In this document: piece after piece, positions 8,983-17,227 of the stretch
Layout: every line of letters starts with the position of its first letter
Position numbering within the stretch: the stretch's first letter is position 1
Origin: Promethearchaeota archaeon
GTDB taxonomy: Archaea > Asgardarchaeota > Lokiarchaeia > Sigyniarchaeales > SOKP01
Length of the DNA stretch: 44,122 bases
Reading direction: 5' to 3'
NCBI GenBank assembly: GCA_016926735.1
Contig: JAFGOA010000031.1
Span: forward strand, 1-44,122
Notes under the pieces: model-generated
What the model was told of the DNA's origin: nothing
Databases searched by the model: none
Seen by the model: the letters and a program-made list of their open reading frames with translations, nothing else
Translations under genes and position numbers: made by a program

Positions 8983-9921
8983 ATGTTAGAAATAATGAAA
9001 GAATATCAATGTGATATTTGCATTATTGGTGCAGGTCCAGCAGGATTAAATGCAGCCCTATATTGTAGTAGAGCAAATCGGGATATAATAGTTCTTGAAG
9101 GTAAGGTACAAAGCGCTTTAGAAAAAACAAAAAAAATAGAGAATTGGTTAGGAGAAAAAAGCATTAAAGGAGAAACATTATTAAATAAATTTAGAAATCA
9201 TGTGAATAAATTAGAAAATGTTAGAATCATAAAAGGAGATGTTATTTCTCTCATGTTAGGAATGGGAAAAAATATGATTTCAACAAGAGCAGCAAATATA
9301 ACTGCAGATGTAATTGTTATTGCTACAGGAACCGGAGAAAGAAAAGAAGTTATTAAAGGAGAATCTAATCTTTTGGGCTATGGAATTTCATATTGTGCAC
9401 TTTGTGATGGTCCTGCATACAAAGAAAAAATAGTGTATCTATATGGTGAAGATGATGAATTAATTGAAGACGCTCTAATTCTTCATCAAATGGGATGTAT
9501 AGTGAATATAATTACTCCAAAGGATATTACTGAATTACCTGTAAACATAGAAAAAATAAAGAAAAAATCAATAAATATCCTTGATAAAATGAATATTATT
9601 GAATTAATTCCAAATTCAGAAGGTTTATTAGAAAAAATGAAATGCAAATCAGTGTCTTCCGAACAAGAAGAAGAAATTGAATTGGATGCTCTATTTATTT
9701 TTTCACATGTTCCTTCTACTTCAATTTTTAAAAAAGCCGGTGTTGAATTAGATGATAAAGATAATATCTCTGTTAATCAAAACCAAGAGACAAATATTAA
9801 AGGGGTTTATGCTGCTGGAGATGTAACTGGAGGGCTCTTTCAAGCTATATTTGCTGCCGCGGAAGGAGCAAAAGCAGGGATAAATGCTGCAAAATATTGT
9901 AGACAATTGGAGAAAAAATAA
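8983..9921 (+). CDS. Thioredoxin reductase-like flavoprotein lacking the NADPH motif
   Basis: A 312-residue protein (from ATG 8983) of the low-molecular-weight thioredoxin reductase family. The FAD motif CDICIIGAGPAGLNAALYCS is near residues 10-29, the redox pair is CALCDG (Cys138, Cys141), and the second FAD motif is GVYAAGDVTGG near the C-terminus. In NADPH-dependent members, the segment after the CxxC domain reads GGGDSAxEEA and is followed by an HRRxxxR element. Here it reads YLYGEDDELIEDALIL, and no HRR motif follows. The protein probably uses another electron donor, as known for archaeal deazaflavin- or ferredoxin-linked enzymes. A TTG at 8974 and an ATG at 8995 are alternative starts; none has a clear Shine-Dalgarno sequence. 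No thioredoxin gene is adjacent. Confidence 0.85.
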   Translation: MLEIMKEYQCDICIIGAGPAGLNAALYCSRANRDIIVLEGKVQSALEKTKKIENWLGEKSIKGETLLNKFRNHVNKLENVRIIKGDVISLMLGMGKNMISTRAANITADVIVIATGTGERKEVIKGESNLLGYGISYCALCDGPAYKEKIVYLYGEDDELIEDALILHQMGCIVNIITPKDITELPVNIEKIKKKSINILDKMNIIELIPNSEGLLEKMKCKSVSSEQEEEIELDALFIFSHVPSTSIFKKAGVELDDKDNISVNQNQETNIKGVYAAGDVTGGLFQAIFAAAEGAKAGINAAKYCRQLEKK

Positions 9922-9990
9922 TCAATCAACTAAAAATTCTTTATATATTAATCTTAAATCTCAGTTCTTGGTTATTATTTTTACTATTAT

Positions 9991-10150
9991 TTAAACTACA
10001 CGCTCTTCAATAAAATTATCTTTGATTATATCTTCAATTTTAATTAAATCATTATAATGTTTTATTATCACATTTTTATTCTGACTGTAACCTTTTTTAA
10101 AAAATAAAAAAGTAAATTTATTCCAATTTTTAATTTTCTTGATTATTCAT
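9991..10150 (-). pseudogene. Possible frameshifted small gene (about 51 aa)
   Basis: On the minus strand a 51-codon open frame ends at 9991 with a coding-like sequence (KKIKNWNKFTFLFFKKGY, YNDLIKIEDIIKDNFIEERV). It has no start codon: an in-frame TGA lies directly upstream at 10149-10147. That TGA overlaps an ATG at 10150-10148 which is preceded by AGGTGAT, a good Shine-Dalgarno sequence, but which is one base out of frame. One extra base just after the ATG explains the arrangement. It is either a frameshifted small gene, a sequencing error or chance. I do not recognise the product. Confidence 0.35.
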
Positions 10151-10157
10151 ATCACCT

Positions 10158-10185
10158 AAATATTACAAGGTATTATGTAATATCT
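10158..10185. repeat. dif-like palindrome upstream of xerA
   Basis: Two 11-bp arms, AAATATTACAA and ATGTAATATCT, are separated by a 6-bp spacer, GGTATT. One arm matches the reverse complement of the other at 9 of 11 positions. This is the geometry of a XerA/dif recombination site (11-6-11). It ends 21 bp before the xerA start codon. The sequence does not clearly match the dif known from Thermococcales, so it could equally be an operator for xerA or for the small gene on the other strand. In such AT-rich DNA a palindrome of this quality is only moderately surprising. Confidence 0.4.
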
Positions 10186-10206
10186 CCATAATATATCTAA
10201 ATAACT

Positions 10207-11130
10207 ATGGAAAATTATAAGATTTCTGACTTTTTAGAAGATTTTCTAATTGCAAAAGAAGTAGAAGAAGGATGTAGTTCATCTACAATTAGAGCTTATC
10301 GTTATGATTTAGAAAAATTAATTGAAATAATTGGAGATATTGAGATAGAACACAAACTCATTCGTCAAAAAATAAGATTTTTTTTAAAAATACTAAAAGA
10401 TAAAAATTATACTAAAAAAGCAATAGGAAGAAAAATAGCATGTTTGAGATCATATTTTAAATTTCTTACACTCAATGAGTTTATTTCAATCAATCCTATG
10501 TTAACAATTAAGACTCCTAAAATAAGGATAGAAGAAAGTCTTCCGAAATTTTTAGATCTTAAAGATATAAAAATAATTCTTATGCGATTAAAAAATAGGT
10601 CTATTTTTAATACAAAAAAGAGCGAAAGATATTACTTAATGATTAGATTATTGTATTCTACAATGGCAAGAGTAAGTGAATTGTGTAATATAAAAATAAA
10701 AGATATTAATTTTGAAAAGGGGTATATAAACCTAAGGGGAAAAGGGAATAAAGAACGAATTGTACCTGTTGATAATGGAACTTTAGCTAATATTTATGAG
10801 TATTTAGATAATCGAATTAAATATAATTCAGATGAATATCTTTTAGTAAATACAAGAAATGAACAATTAAAACCACGAGTTGTACAAAATGATATTAAAT
10901 TTATTAAAGAAAAATGTGATTTTCCAGATTCTAAGAAAATTACTCCCCATGTATTTCGTCATACAGGTGCAACTCATTTAAGGAGACATGGTATGGATAT
11001 AAGTGAACTCCAAGACATTTTAGGACATAGTTCTCCAAATACTACACGAATATATGCTAAAAATGATATATCAAAGTTAAAAGAATCTTATATTACAATG
11101 CATCCACTAAGTAATTCAAGAGATTTATAG
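10207..11130 (+). CDS. xerA: Tyrosine recombinase, XerA/XerC/D family
   Basis: A 307-residue protein with the two-domain layout of chromosomal Xer recombinases. The SAM-like core-binding domain is at about 5-95 (SSSTIRAYRYDLEKL) and the catalytic domain at about 112-300. The active-site residues are all present: Arg155 (TMARVSELCNI), Lys179 in the beta-hairpin (LRGKGNKER), His248 and Arg251 (HVFRHTGATHL), His274 (LGHSSPNTT) and nucleophile Tyr283 (RIYAKN). The compact size and lack of extra domains favour a host XerA resolving chromosome dimers over a phage integrase. The Orc1/Cdc6 gene is 200 bp downstream on the same strand, and a dif-like palindrome lies just upstream. An integrative element role cannot be excluded, but no other mobile genes are nearby. 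Confidence 0.88.
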   Translation: MENYKISDFLEDFLIAKEVEEGCSSSTIRAYRYDLEKLIEIIGDIEIEHKLIRQKIRFFLKILKDKNYTKKAIGRKIACLRSYFKFLTLNEFISINPMLTIKTPKIRIEESLPKFLDLKDIKIILMRLKNRSIFNTKKSERYYLMIRLLYSTMARVSELCNIKIKDINFEKGYINLRGKGNKERIVPVDNGTLANIYEYLDNRIKYNSDEYLLVNTRNEQLKPRVVQNDIKFIKEKCDFPDSKKITPHVFRHTGATHLRRHGMDISELQDILGHSSPNTTRIYAKNDISKLKESYITMHPLSNSRDL

Positions 11131-11178
11131 AATATTTTTTTTTTCAAAAATGATTTTATTGTCATTCATTATTATTAG

Positions 11179-11297
11179 ATCAATTCAAATTGATTAAGAA
11201 CCTGAATTATAAAATTTTATAATTTTTACAATATTTATCAATGTATTGAGAATTAATATAAGAAAGTTTAAACTTTAGATATTCTATATCTAGATAT
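11179..11297. promoter_or_regulatory. Palindrome cluster upstream of orc1/cdc6
   Basis: The 200-bp gap between xerA and orc1 holds several perfect palindromes. ATCAATT-CA-AATTGAT is at 11179-11194. ATTATAAAATTTTATAAT is at 11206-11223. AGATAT-TCT-ATATCT (11277-11291) overlaps ATATCTAGATAT (11286-11297). The last pair sits about 34 bp before the orc1 ATG, where autoregulatory operators or initiator-binding sites would lie. Archaeal origins are often next to orc1/cdc6 and combine an AT-rich unwinding element with inverted ORB motifs. I do not see a canonical ORB consensus, so the origin role is a hypothesis. Confidence 0.4.
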
Positions 11298-11330
11298 TAC
11301 TTTTTGAAAAGGCTATTTTTAAGGATAATT

Positions 11331-12521
11331 ATGGATGAGGATAAATTTAGAGCAGAATTCAGTAAAAAGTCTATCTTTAGACAAGCAAGCTCATTAGATT
11401 TAAGTTATGTTCCAGATAAATTATATTGTCGTGATGATGTTCTAACTGAACTAATTCATAATCTTAAACGTATTGTTGATGAAGATAAACAACCATCAAT
11501 GAATATCTTAATCCATGGTAAAGGAGGAGTTGGTAAAACCGTCACAGCTCGATTTTTTGGCAAGAATTTCAAAACCATAGCATTAGAGAAAGATGTTCAA
11601 ATATTCATAGAATACTTTAATTGTGTGAATTTTCGTTCAAAAAGTAAAATTATTAGAGAGTTATTAGGTAAATATACACATGGATCTGGAAGAGGATTTT
11701 CTGATGATGAAGCAATAAAGCTTATTCTTGGTCAATTAATAAGAGACAATGGTTATATGATTTTAATCATTGATGAAATACACCTTTTAAATCCAAAAGA
11801 AGTTTGGGCTATATTAGATATAGCAGAAACGTTTGGACATCAAAATGCTAAATTATCTATAATACTTATTTCTAGAACTAAAGATTGGATGCGATTAGAA
11901 ACAGAACGTATATTGAGTAGATTGAATTCAAAAATAAAATTAAATCCTTATAATATTGACGAGGCTAAACAGATAATACAATATAGAAGTGAACTTGCAT
12001 TAAAAGATGGGGCATTAAGTGATGAAATTATAGAAATGATCTCACAGATTGTCGTAGAACATGAAAATATGAGACATGGTATTGAAATTTTAAGAAAATG
12101 TGGACAACATGCTGATAAAAAAGCGTTTAATGAAATAACAGCAGATATGGTTCGTGAAGCATCTAATGATGTATATCCCACTTTTCGAGGAGATATTGTC
12201 GATAAATTGAACGAACAAGAATTATTGGCATTATATGGAGTTGCTCAATCATTACTTGAAAAAGGAACGCCCTATACTATTGTAGATGATGCATATGAAC
12301 AATATCAAATTATATGCGAGACTTATGAAGTTGAGGTTCATGTAAAGATGAGTTATAGAAAATATATAAGACAACTCACTCAATTAAAAATAATCTCATC
12401 AAAAACAGTAAGAATTGATGATGATAAAAGAGGGAGACATCTTGAGATAACACTATTAGATATTCCTCCAATAAAGGTAATAGAACTTTTAAATAAACTA
12501 TTTGATAAAAAATATAATTAA
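11331..12521 (+). CDS. cdc6: Orc1/Cdc6-type replication initiator
   Basis: A 396-residue AAA+ protein of the archaeal Orc1/Cdc6 family, which binds origins and helps load the MCM helicase. Walker A is HGKGGVGKT (about 62-70), Walker B is LIIDEIH (about 145-151), and a sensor-like SIILISRTKDW follows. The lid domain spans about 205-280. A C-terminal winged helix (about 290-390) includes YRKYIRQLTQLKIISS and a RGRHLEITL wing. I chose ATG 11331 because AAGGAT lies just upstream and because the protein then starts MDEDKFRAEF. The longer frame would begin with TTG at 11304. The sensor-2 region is not easy to place. The gene ends 58 bp from a convergent zinc-ribbon gene. Confidence 0.93.
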   Translation: MDEDKFRAEFSKKSIFRQASSLDLSYVPDKLYCRDDVLTELIHNLKRIVDEDKQPSMNILIHGKGGVGKTVTARFFGKNFKTIALEKDVQIFIEYFNCVNFRSKSKIIRELLGKYTHGSGRGFSDDEAIKLILGQLIRDNGYMILIIDEIHLLNPKEVWAILDIAETFGHQNAKLSIILISRTKDWMRLETERILSRLNSKIKLNPYNIDEAKQIIQYRSELALKDGALSDEIIEMISQIVVEHENMRHGIEILRKCGQHADKKAFNEITADMVREASNDVYPTFRGDIVDKLNEQELLALYGVAQSLLEKGTPYTIVDDAYEQYQIICETYEVEVHVKMSYRKYIRQLTQLKIISSKTVRIDDDKRGRHLEITLLDIPPIKVIELLNKLFDKKYN

Positions 12522-12578
12522 CACTTGAATGATTATAGGAAAAGTTATTTCTATTTATTCGACTCTTATAATCCAAAT

Positions 12579-12812
12579 CTAATATTTTTGTTTATCATCC
12601 TTAGATTTTGCATACCAATCCAACCAATCTTTTTTTCGTTTTTTCTTTCTTTCTGATTCATCTAAATTATCAAGGTTTTGATTTCTAATTTTTTGCCAAT
12701 AATTATCCAATTCAAAACGATTTAATGAAAGACCACATGAATTACATACCATACATTTTAAGTCTGGATTATAAGTCATTTTACCCGCACATTCTGGACA
12801 GCGTGAAGCCAT
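12579..12812 (-). CDS. Small zinc-ribbon protein with basic tail
   Basis: A 77-residue protein. The N-terminal zinc ribbon has two CxxC pairs, CPECAGKM and CNSCGLSL (about residues 5-28), in the TFIIB/TFS-like ribbon style. The rest is a charged, lysine-rich helix (ESERKKKRKKDWLDWYAKSK). It is convergent with orc1/cdc6. Short ribbon plus basic helix proteins of this kind are widespread in archaea and are usually unnamed; a nucleic-acid or ribosome-associated role is plausible but not shown. A gap of about 410 bp separates it from tldE. Confidence 0.8.
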   Translation of the reverse strand: MASRCPECAGKMTYNPDLKCMVCNSCGLSLNRFELDNYWQKIRNQNLDNLDESERKKKRKKDWLDWYAKSKDDKQKY

Positions 12813-12963
12813 ATTAAAAAATTTCCTTTTAGGTAGTTAGTATTATTTAAAATTAAAATAATTTTTGAATACTTAAAAAAAAAAGGAGATATTAGAAATT
12901 ATTAATATCTAAAGATTGATTTTAGAACAAAAGAAACAAAATAAGTATATCTTTTTTGAACTG

Positions 12964-13086
12964 CTAACATTTAAGTAGTTGGATTCTTGATTCTATGACC
13001 CCTTCACTAAGTGTGTCTTGTACCATCTCTATAAACATAACTTCCCGTTCTCCCCATGATAGATGGATAATAAATAATTGTTCTTC
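12964..13086 (-). pseudogene. Possible gene remnant in the 408-bp gap before tldE
   Basis: The gap 12813-13220 has no intact gene. Within it, the minus strand reads 40 open codons ending at 12964 with protein-like composition (LSWGEREVMFIEMVQDTL, SEGVIESRIQLLKC). Upstream, fragments in another frame (HVVAESNVLYGLDE, about 13160-13203) also look coded, but they are broken by stops. The stretch 12980-13075 is richer in G+C than normal intergenic DNA here. Together these suggest a decayed gene, although a structured RNA would give the same base composition. I cannot name the parent family. Confidence 0.3.
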
Positions 13087-13220
13087 TTAATTATCAATAT
13101 CATTAATTGATTTTGCTTTAATTTATAATATAGAGTATAATAATTTAGGGAATTTTATGCTTATTCATCCAAACCGTAAAGAACATTACTTTCTGCTACA
13201 ACATGGCAAAAATTATTTTA

Positions 13221-14549
13221 TTAAATAGATATTTTTAAATTCGAGAAAGCGATGTAAGGAAAATATGTATTTTCAGAGAATTTTTGCTCTTTTGAAATAT
13301 AAGCACAATTTTTAAGCATTTCTAATATATTTCCACTAATATTTCCCCCTTTAATTGGATTATTTATAGTTCCATTCTTTATATAATATCCATTTCTTAT
13401 CTCTGCTCCAAAATTCCCTGAAAATTGATCAGGATTCAACCAAGAACATTTTTCTATGAAATATCCTTCTTTAATAGTTGATATTATTTCTTGTATAGAT
13501 AAATCTCCTGGAGGAATTATTAAATTGGAAACCGTATTAGCTATTGTTCCTTCAGAAGTTCTAATTCCATTACCTGTAGAAGATATATCTTCTAAAATTG
13601 CATATTTTTGATCAAATATTCGGGTTTTGAAAACTCCATTTTCTATTAGAATATTTTGTTGGTGTGGATTTCCTTCGCCATCCCAAGGATTTGAATTTAA
13701 TCCTCTTTGAAATAATCCATTATCAATGATGTTAAAATTGTCGCTAGCTATCTTTTCATTAAGTTTGAAAGAAGTTGTTTTATCATGAAAAGCTTGCCCT
13801 GAAGTATGAAAACTTAACACTGGAATTAATGCATCTTTTAATAAATTAGGAGATAAAATTACGATAATATTATTCTTTGATTCAGGTAGTTTAGCTTTTA
13901 AAGCATCCTTTGCATTATTTGCCCATTTTTCGATTCTTGTCTCTAAATGTAAATCTTTAGAATCTTTTATATATTCAATATCCCAAAATTCTGATAATTT
14001 ACCATTATTTTTTGCTTTAAGTGCAAATTCAAAGAAAAAATATGTTTTAATCGATTTTAAATCCAAATTATTACTATTTCTTAAAAATCTATTTTGAATA
14101 TGAACTCTAAACTTGCCAAAACTAGGGTTAATTTTATCTTGATTTTTAATTGCTGATTGTAATATATCAGAATATTTATTTTTAGTCTCTAATGGATTTT
14201 TTATAATAAAATTCTCTGCTAATTTAATATTTTTATAGGATTTTTTATCAGGAAAGTAATACTTAGAAGTATCATTAATCATTGATAATTTCTTACATTT
14301 TTCTATATCCTTTTCTATTTTATCATCTTCCAATGAATTACCCTTTATTAATCCAATTCCGGTTTTGTCTCCTTTTTGCTCAAGAATTCGTATAAAATAT
14401 TGAATAGTGTTAATATCTCTTTCTGATTCTGTCTCATTTTGAATAAATTGAGTTTCAAATACTTTTGATTCTAAAAAATAAATATCATAATCTTCAACAT
14501 TACTATTTTTAATCTTTTTTTCTAATAAATCTAAATTATAAATTGACAT
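13221..14549 (-). CDS. tldE: TldE/PmbA-like subunit of the TldD/TldE metalloprotease
   Basis: A 442-residue protein (from ATG 14549) of the modulator-of-gyrase (TldD/PmbA) family. It has the family C-terminal fold (LSPNLLKDALIPVLSFHTSG, PWDGEGNPHQQNILIENGVF, TSSTGNGIRTSEGTIANTVS) but lacks the HExxxH zinc motif, as expected for the TldE partner. TldD and TldE form a heterodimeric protease that degrades unfolded peptides; in bacteria it also processes microcin and quinolone-toxin antagonists. The longer frame begins with TTG at 14558; I prefer the ATG three codons on. The gene is 55 bp downstream of tldD on the same strand, a typical operon. N-terminal parts are diverged, as usual for the family. 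Confidence 0.9.
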   Translation of the reverse strand: MSIYNLDLLEKKIKNSNVEDYDIYFLESKVFETQFIQNETESERDINTIQYFIRILEQKGDKTGIGLIKGNSLEDDKIEKDIEKCKKLSMINDTSKYYFPDKKSYKNIKLAENFIIKNPLETKNKYSDILQSAIKNQDKINPSFGKFRVHIQNRFLRNSNNLDLKSIKTYFFFEFALKAKNNGKLSEFWDIEYIKDSKDLHLETRIEKWANNAKDALKAKLPESKNNIIVILSPNLLKDALIPVLSFHTSGQAFHDKTTSFKLNEKIASDNFNIIDNGLFQRGLNSNPWDGEGNPHQQNILIENGVFKTRIFDQKYAILEDISSTGNGIRTSEGTIANTVSNLIIPPGDLSIQEIISTIKEGYFIEKCSWLNPDQFSGNFGAEIRNGYYIKNGTINNPIKGGNISGNILEMLKNCAYISKEQKFSENTYFPYIAFSNLKISI

Positions 14550-14604
14550 AAGTTCCAAATCTTTTTTTTAATTTTTTTTTTTTCAATGATAACGAAATAA
14601 TACT

Positions 14605-15975
14605 TTATCCAGGACTTATTAATGCTTCTTTTACTCGTACATAACTTCCTCCACTAGTAACAGGAACAAAATCTTCATATCCTTTTCCGCACATCCCTGG
14701 TTTCAAACTTAAATTATCCTTACTTATTGCATCTATTGATTGCAATAAATCTAAAACAGAACCACTTAAAGTTATTGATTTTAATAATTTTGTTTGTTCA
14801 CCATTTTTAATTTGATACCCTTTTTTTGATGTAACTTGTAATCCTCCTCCGAGAGGATCTTCCATTCCAAAATATCCTCTACATAACATTACACCGTCTT
14901 TTATGTCTGAAATCATTTCCTCTAAAGAATTATCTCCTGGCTCAAAATAAGTATTACTCATTCTAACATTTAAAGAATGAGCATTACTTTCTCTTCTGCC
15001 ATTTCCTTGAGGAATAGCATCTAATATAGAAGCTGTCATTCGGTTATGAATAAAGTTTTTTAATATACCTCCTTCAACTAGTATATTTCTACCTGATTTT
15101 ATTCCTTCATCATCAAAAAAATATGAACCTAATTCATTATTTATATTGGGTGCATCATAGATATTACATTGATCTGATGCGACCTTTTTGTTTAAAAGGG
15201 TTTTTAAATAACTTCTATCTCTCATTATTTGATCAGCTTCTAAACCGTGTCCAAAGGACTCATGGGCAATTAAACCTGACATATCAGGATCAAGAATAAT
15301 TATGAAATTTCCAGACTCTGTATGTTCTGCTTTTAACATGTCTAAAGAATTTTGAGCTATATTTTCAAGTTTATTGTCAATTTCATTGAAAATTTCATAC
15401 CCTATTTCTCCTCCTGCAGAATAATAGTCAAAATCAATATTATTTCCCTCTTTAGCAATAGGTTGGATAAAAATTCTAGTTCTAGGAATAACTTGGCGTA
15501 AAATACTTCCTTCATTATTAACCAAAATTCGAGAGGATAAAATCTCAGTATAACCTATTATAGGATTTACTATCTTATCATCAAAATTCTTAATGAATTT
15601 ATATATTTCACGAATTTTATCAATTTTATCTTCAATATTTATCTTTTGAGAGTCTATTTGAGGAAGAATTGTCTTATCTAACTGCCAACCTTCATTTATT
15701 TTTAGTTTATTTTCTATTTCTGATGATCTTGGAAACATTGATTTGATTTCTTTTATTTGAGATAAATTATCAAAAGCAAATTCCCTCCATTTTCCTACAA
15801 AGGTTCTTCCTACACATCCCATTTGACTACTATTCTGAATAATTTCATCCGATCGTGTTTTTCTAATTTTTAAAGAGGACGTCTCATCATATAAAATATC
15901 AAAATATTGATTTTTCCTTTTAAAATCATTTGAAATCTCTACAAATGATGATATTATTTCTTCATATGATTGCAT
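14605..15975 (-). CDS. tldD: TldD metalloprotease subunit
   Basis: A 456-residue protein with the TldD zinc motif LIAHESFGHGLEAD: His238, Glu239 and His243 form HExxxH, and a Glu follows at 246. The C-terminal end has the family signature around CGKGYEDFVPVTSGGSYVR, and a central DDEGIKSGRNILVEGGILK block. The active protease is the dimer with the metal-free TldE encoded just downstream. Length matches family members (about 450-480). It begins with ATG at 15975; a gap of 118 bp separates it from the next gene upstream. A cytosolic peptidase role is well supported; the archaeal substrates are unknown. Confidence 0.95.
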   Translation of the reverse strand: MQSYEEIISSFVEISNDFKRKNQYFDILYDETSSLKIRKTRSDEIIQNSSQMGCVGRTFVGKWREFAFDNLSQIKEIKSMFPRSSEIENKLKINEGWQLDKTILPQIDSQKINIEDKIDKIREIYKFIKNFDDKIVNPIIGYTEILSSRILVNNEGSILRQVIPRTRIFIQPIAKEGNNIDFDYYSAGGEIGYEIFNEIDNKLENIAQNSLDMLKAEHTESGNFIIILDPDMSGLIAHESFGHGLEADQIMRDRSYLKTLLNKKVASDQCNIYDAPNINNELGSYFFDDEGIKSGRNILVEGGILKNFIHNRMTASILDAIPQGNGRRESNAHSLNVRMSNTYFEPGDNSLEEMISDIKDGVMLCRGYFGMEDPLGGGLQVTSKKGYQIKNGEQTKLLKSITLSGSVLDLLQSIDAISKDNLSLKPGMCGKGYEDFVPVTSGGSYVRVKEALISPG

Positions 15976-16093
15976 TTTAATTTACCAATATTAAATTATT
16001 CATAGAAAAAACAGCTAAGGTTATAAATATTTACCTACCTAAAATCCGTGTTTTTTTATAGAATTTTCCAATATTTTATGAATAATTAGAGGG

Positions 16094-16984
16094 TTAAGAT
16101 ACAAATCCGTTTTCCATTTTAGAAATTCTTTTTTCTAATACAGTTATTGTTTCGATAATATTACTAATTTTAATTGTTATTGTTTTAATTTGATTTTCCA
16201 ATGATGATAATCTATTCAAAGTCCAATAAATTACATCAGATTCTCTACTTGGTTTCATTAACCAATTAATAATATTTGAGATTAATTTTTTATTATCTTT
16301 TTGACTGATACCTATATTAGGATCATTAGTAAAGATATCAATATCTCCCAAGGTTATTATTTTACCTTGTCCAAATTTAGAATAAGCTCCAACAATAAAT
16401 TCTTTTTTTGATTTATCTTCATCCCATTTCTTTATCGTATCATCATACTTCTCTGCCCAAGTATTTTTACTTAATTTGAGTATGGGGGAAGAATTTTCTT
16501 TTAACAATAGTGAGCATGTTCCTCCGATAACAATCTCTCTTAATTGATTAGTTAATTTATGGTTTGGAAAAGAATCAATCGTTAAAATGCTCGAACAATT
16601 TATATTTTTCTGATTTTCTTCTTTAACAATATTATCTTCGAATAAAATATTAAAAAAGTTACCTGAGATATCATTTAAATTAGTCTTTTGAAGATAATCT
16701 CCCCCATATTCACTAATTAAAAGGAGCGAGCCCCCTGTTCTAACATAATTCATGATATTTTCAATTTCTAAATTTGAAAAATAATCATTTATAGGATTCC
16801 CAATGATAAGAATATCTATATTTTTTAATATACCCTTGTTTATTTCTGAACTTTCATTATGAACTATTTTGAGATTAAACATCTCTAAAAGACTTAAAAA
16901 ACCAGAAAATTCATTATCAGAAGGATTTAACATTTCATTATGAGATAGATCAAATAATATGACTACTTTATCAGAAAAAGGCAT
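16094..16984 (-). CDS. GATase/GIFT-like domain protein with C-terminal coiled coil
   Basis: A 296-residue soluble protein. Residues 1 to about 240 form an alpha/beta fold of the class I glutamine amidotransferase/ThuA type: KVVILFDLSHNEMLNPSD, ILKNIDILIIGNPINDYF, IENIMNYVRTGGSLLLISE and a late GAYSKFGQGKIITLGDIDIF. The pattern recalls the GIFT domain shared by bacterial GldG and eukaryotic IFT52, which also starts with a short strand followed by an asparagine-rich loop. No catalytic cysteine is visible in the nucleophile-elbow position (LLLISEYGGD), so a binding rather than hydrolytic role is likely. Residues about 255-292 form a coiled coil (LSSLENQIKTITIKISNIIE). It is upstream of tldD on the same strand. 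The assignment is moderate. Confidence 0.6.
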   Translation of the reverse strand: MPFSDKVVILFDLSHNEMLNPSDNEFSGFLSLLEMFNLKIVHNESSEINKGILKNIDILIIGNPINDYFSNLEIENIMNYVRTGGSLLLISEYGGDYLQKTNLNDISGNFFNILFEDNIVKEENQKNINCSSILTIDSFPNHKLTNQLREIVIGGTCSLLLKENSSPILKLSKNTWAEKYDDTIKKWDEDKSKKEFIVGAYSKFGQGKIITLGDIDIFTNDPNIGISQKDNKKLISNIINWLMKPSRESDVIYWTLNRLSSLENQIKTITIKISNIIETITVLEKRISKMENGFVS

Positions 16985-17227
16985 TTTTTTAAGATAACAA
17001 TTTAAACTTTATTTCCATAAAGAAAAAACACCTATAAAAATAATTCTATGCATTTTTTTGCTTTTTTAAGTATTTTATAATTTATATGAAAATTTTCGGA
17101 TTTTTAAATTATAATAGAAAAACAGAAAATTAGATCTTTTTTTTTCAATATAATTAATGGACAAAAATCTTATCTTGAGTAATTTTCAGAAAATTATACA
17201 AAAAATGATTAATAAGAAGATTTTTAA

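Noticed and set aside
10207-12521. XerA plus Orc1/Cdc6 as an integrated plasmid
   Set aside because: Possible, but no other plasmid genes, no tRNA attachment site and no repeat boundaries are visible; treated as chromosomal with the doubt noted.
13221-15975. TldD/TldE as part of a microcin or peptide-antibiotic cluster
   Set aside because: No precursor peptide, modification enzyme or exporter is nearby, and TldD/E is widespread as a housekeeping protease in archaea.
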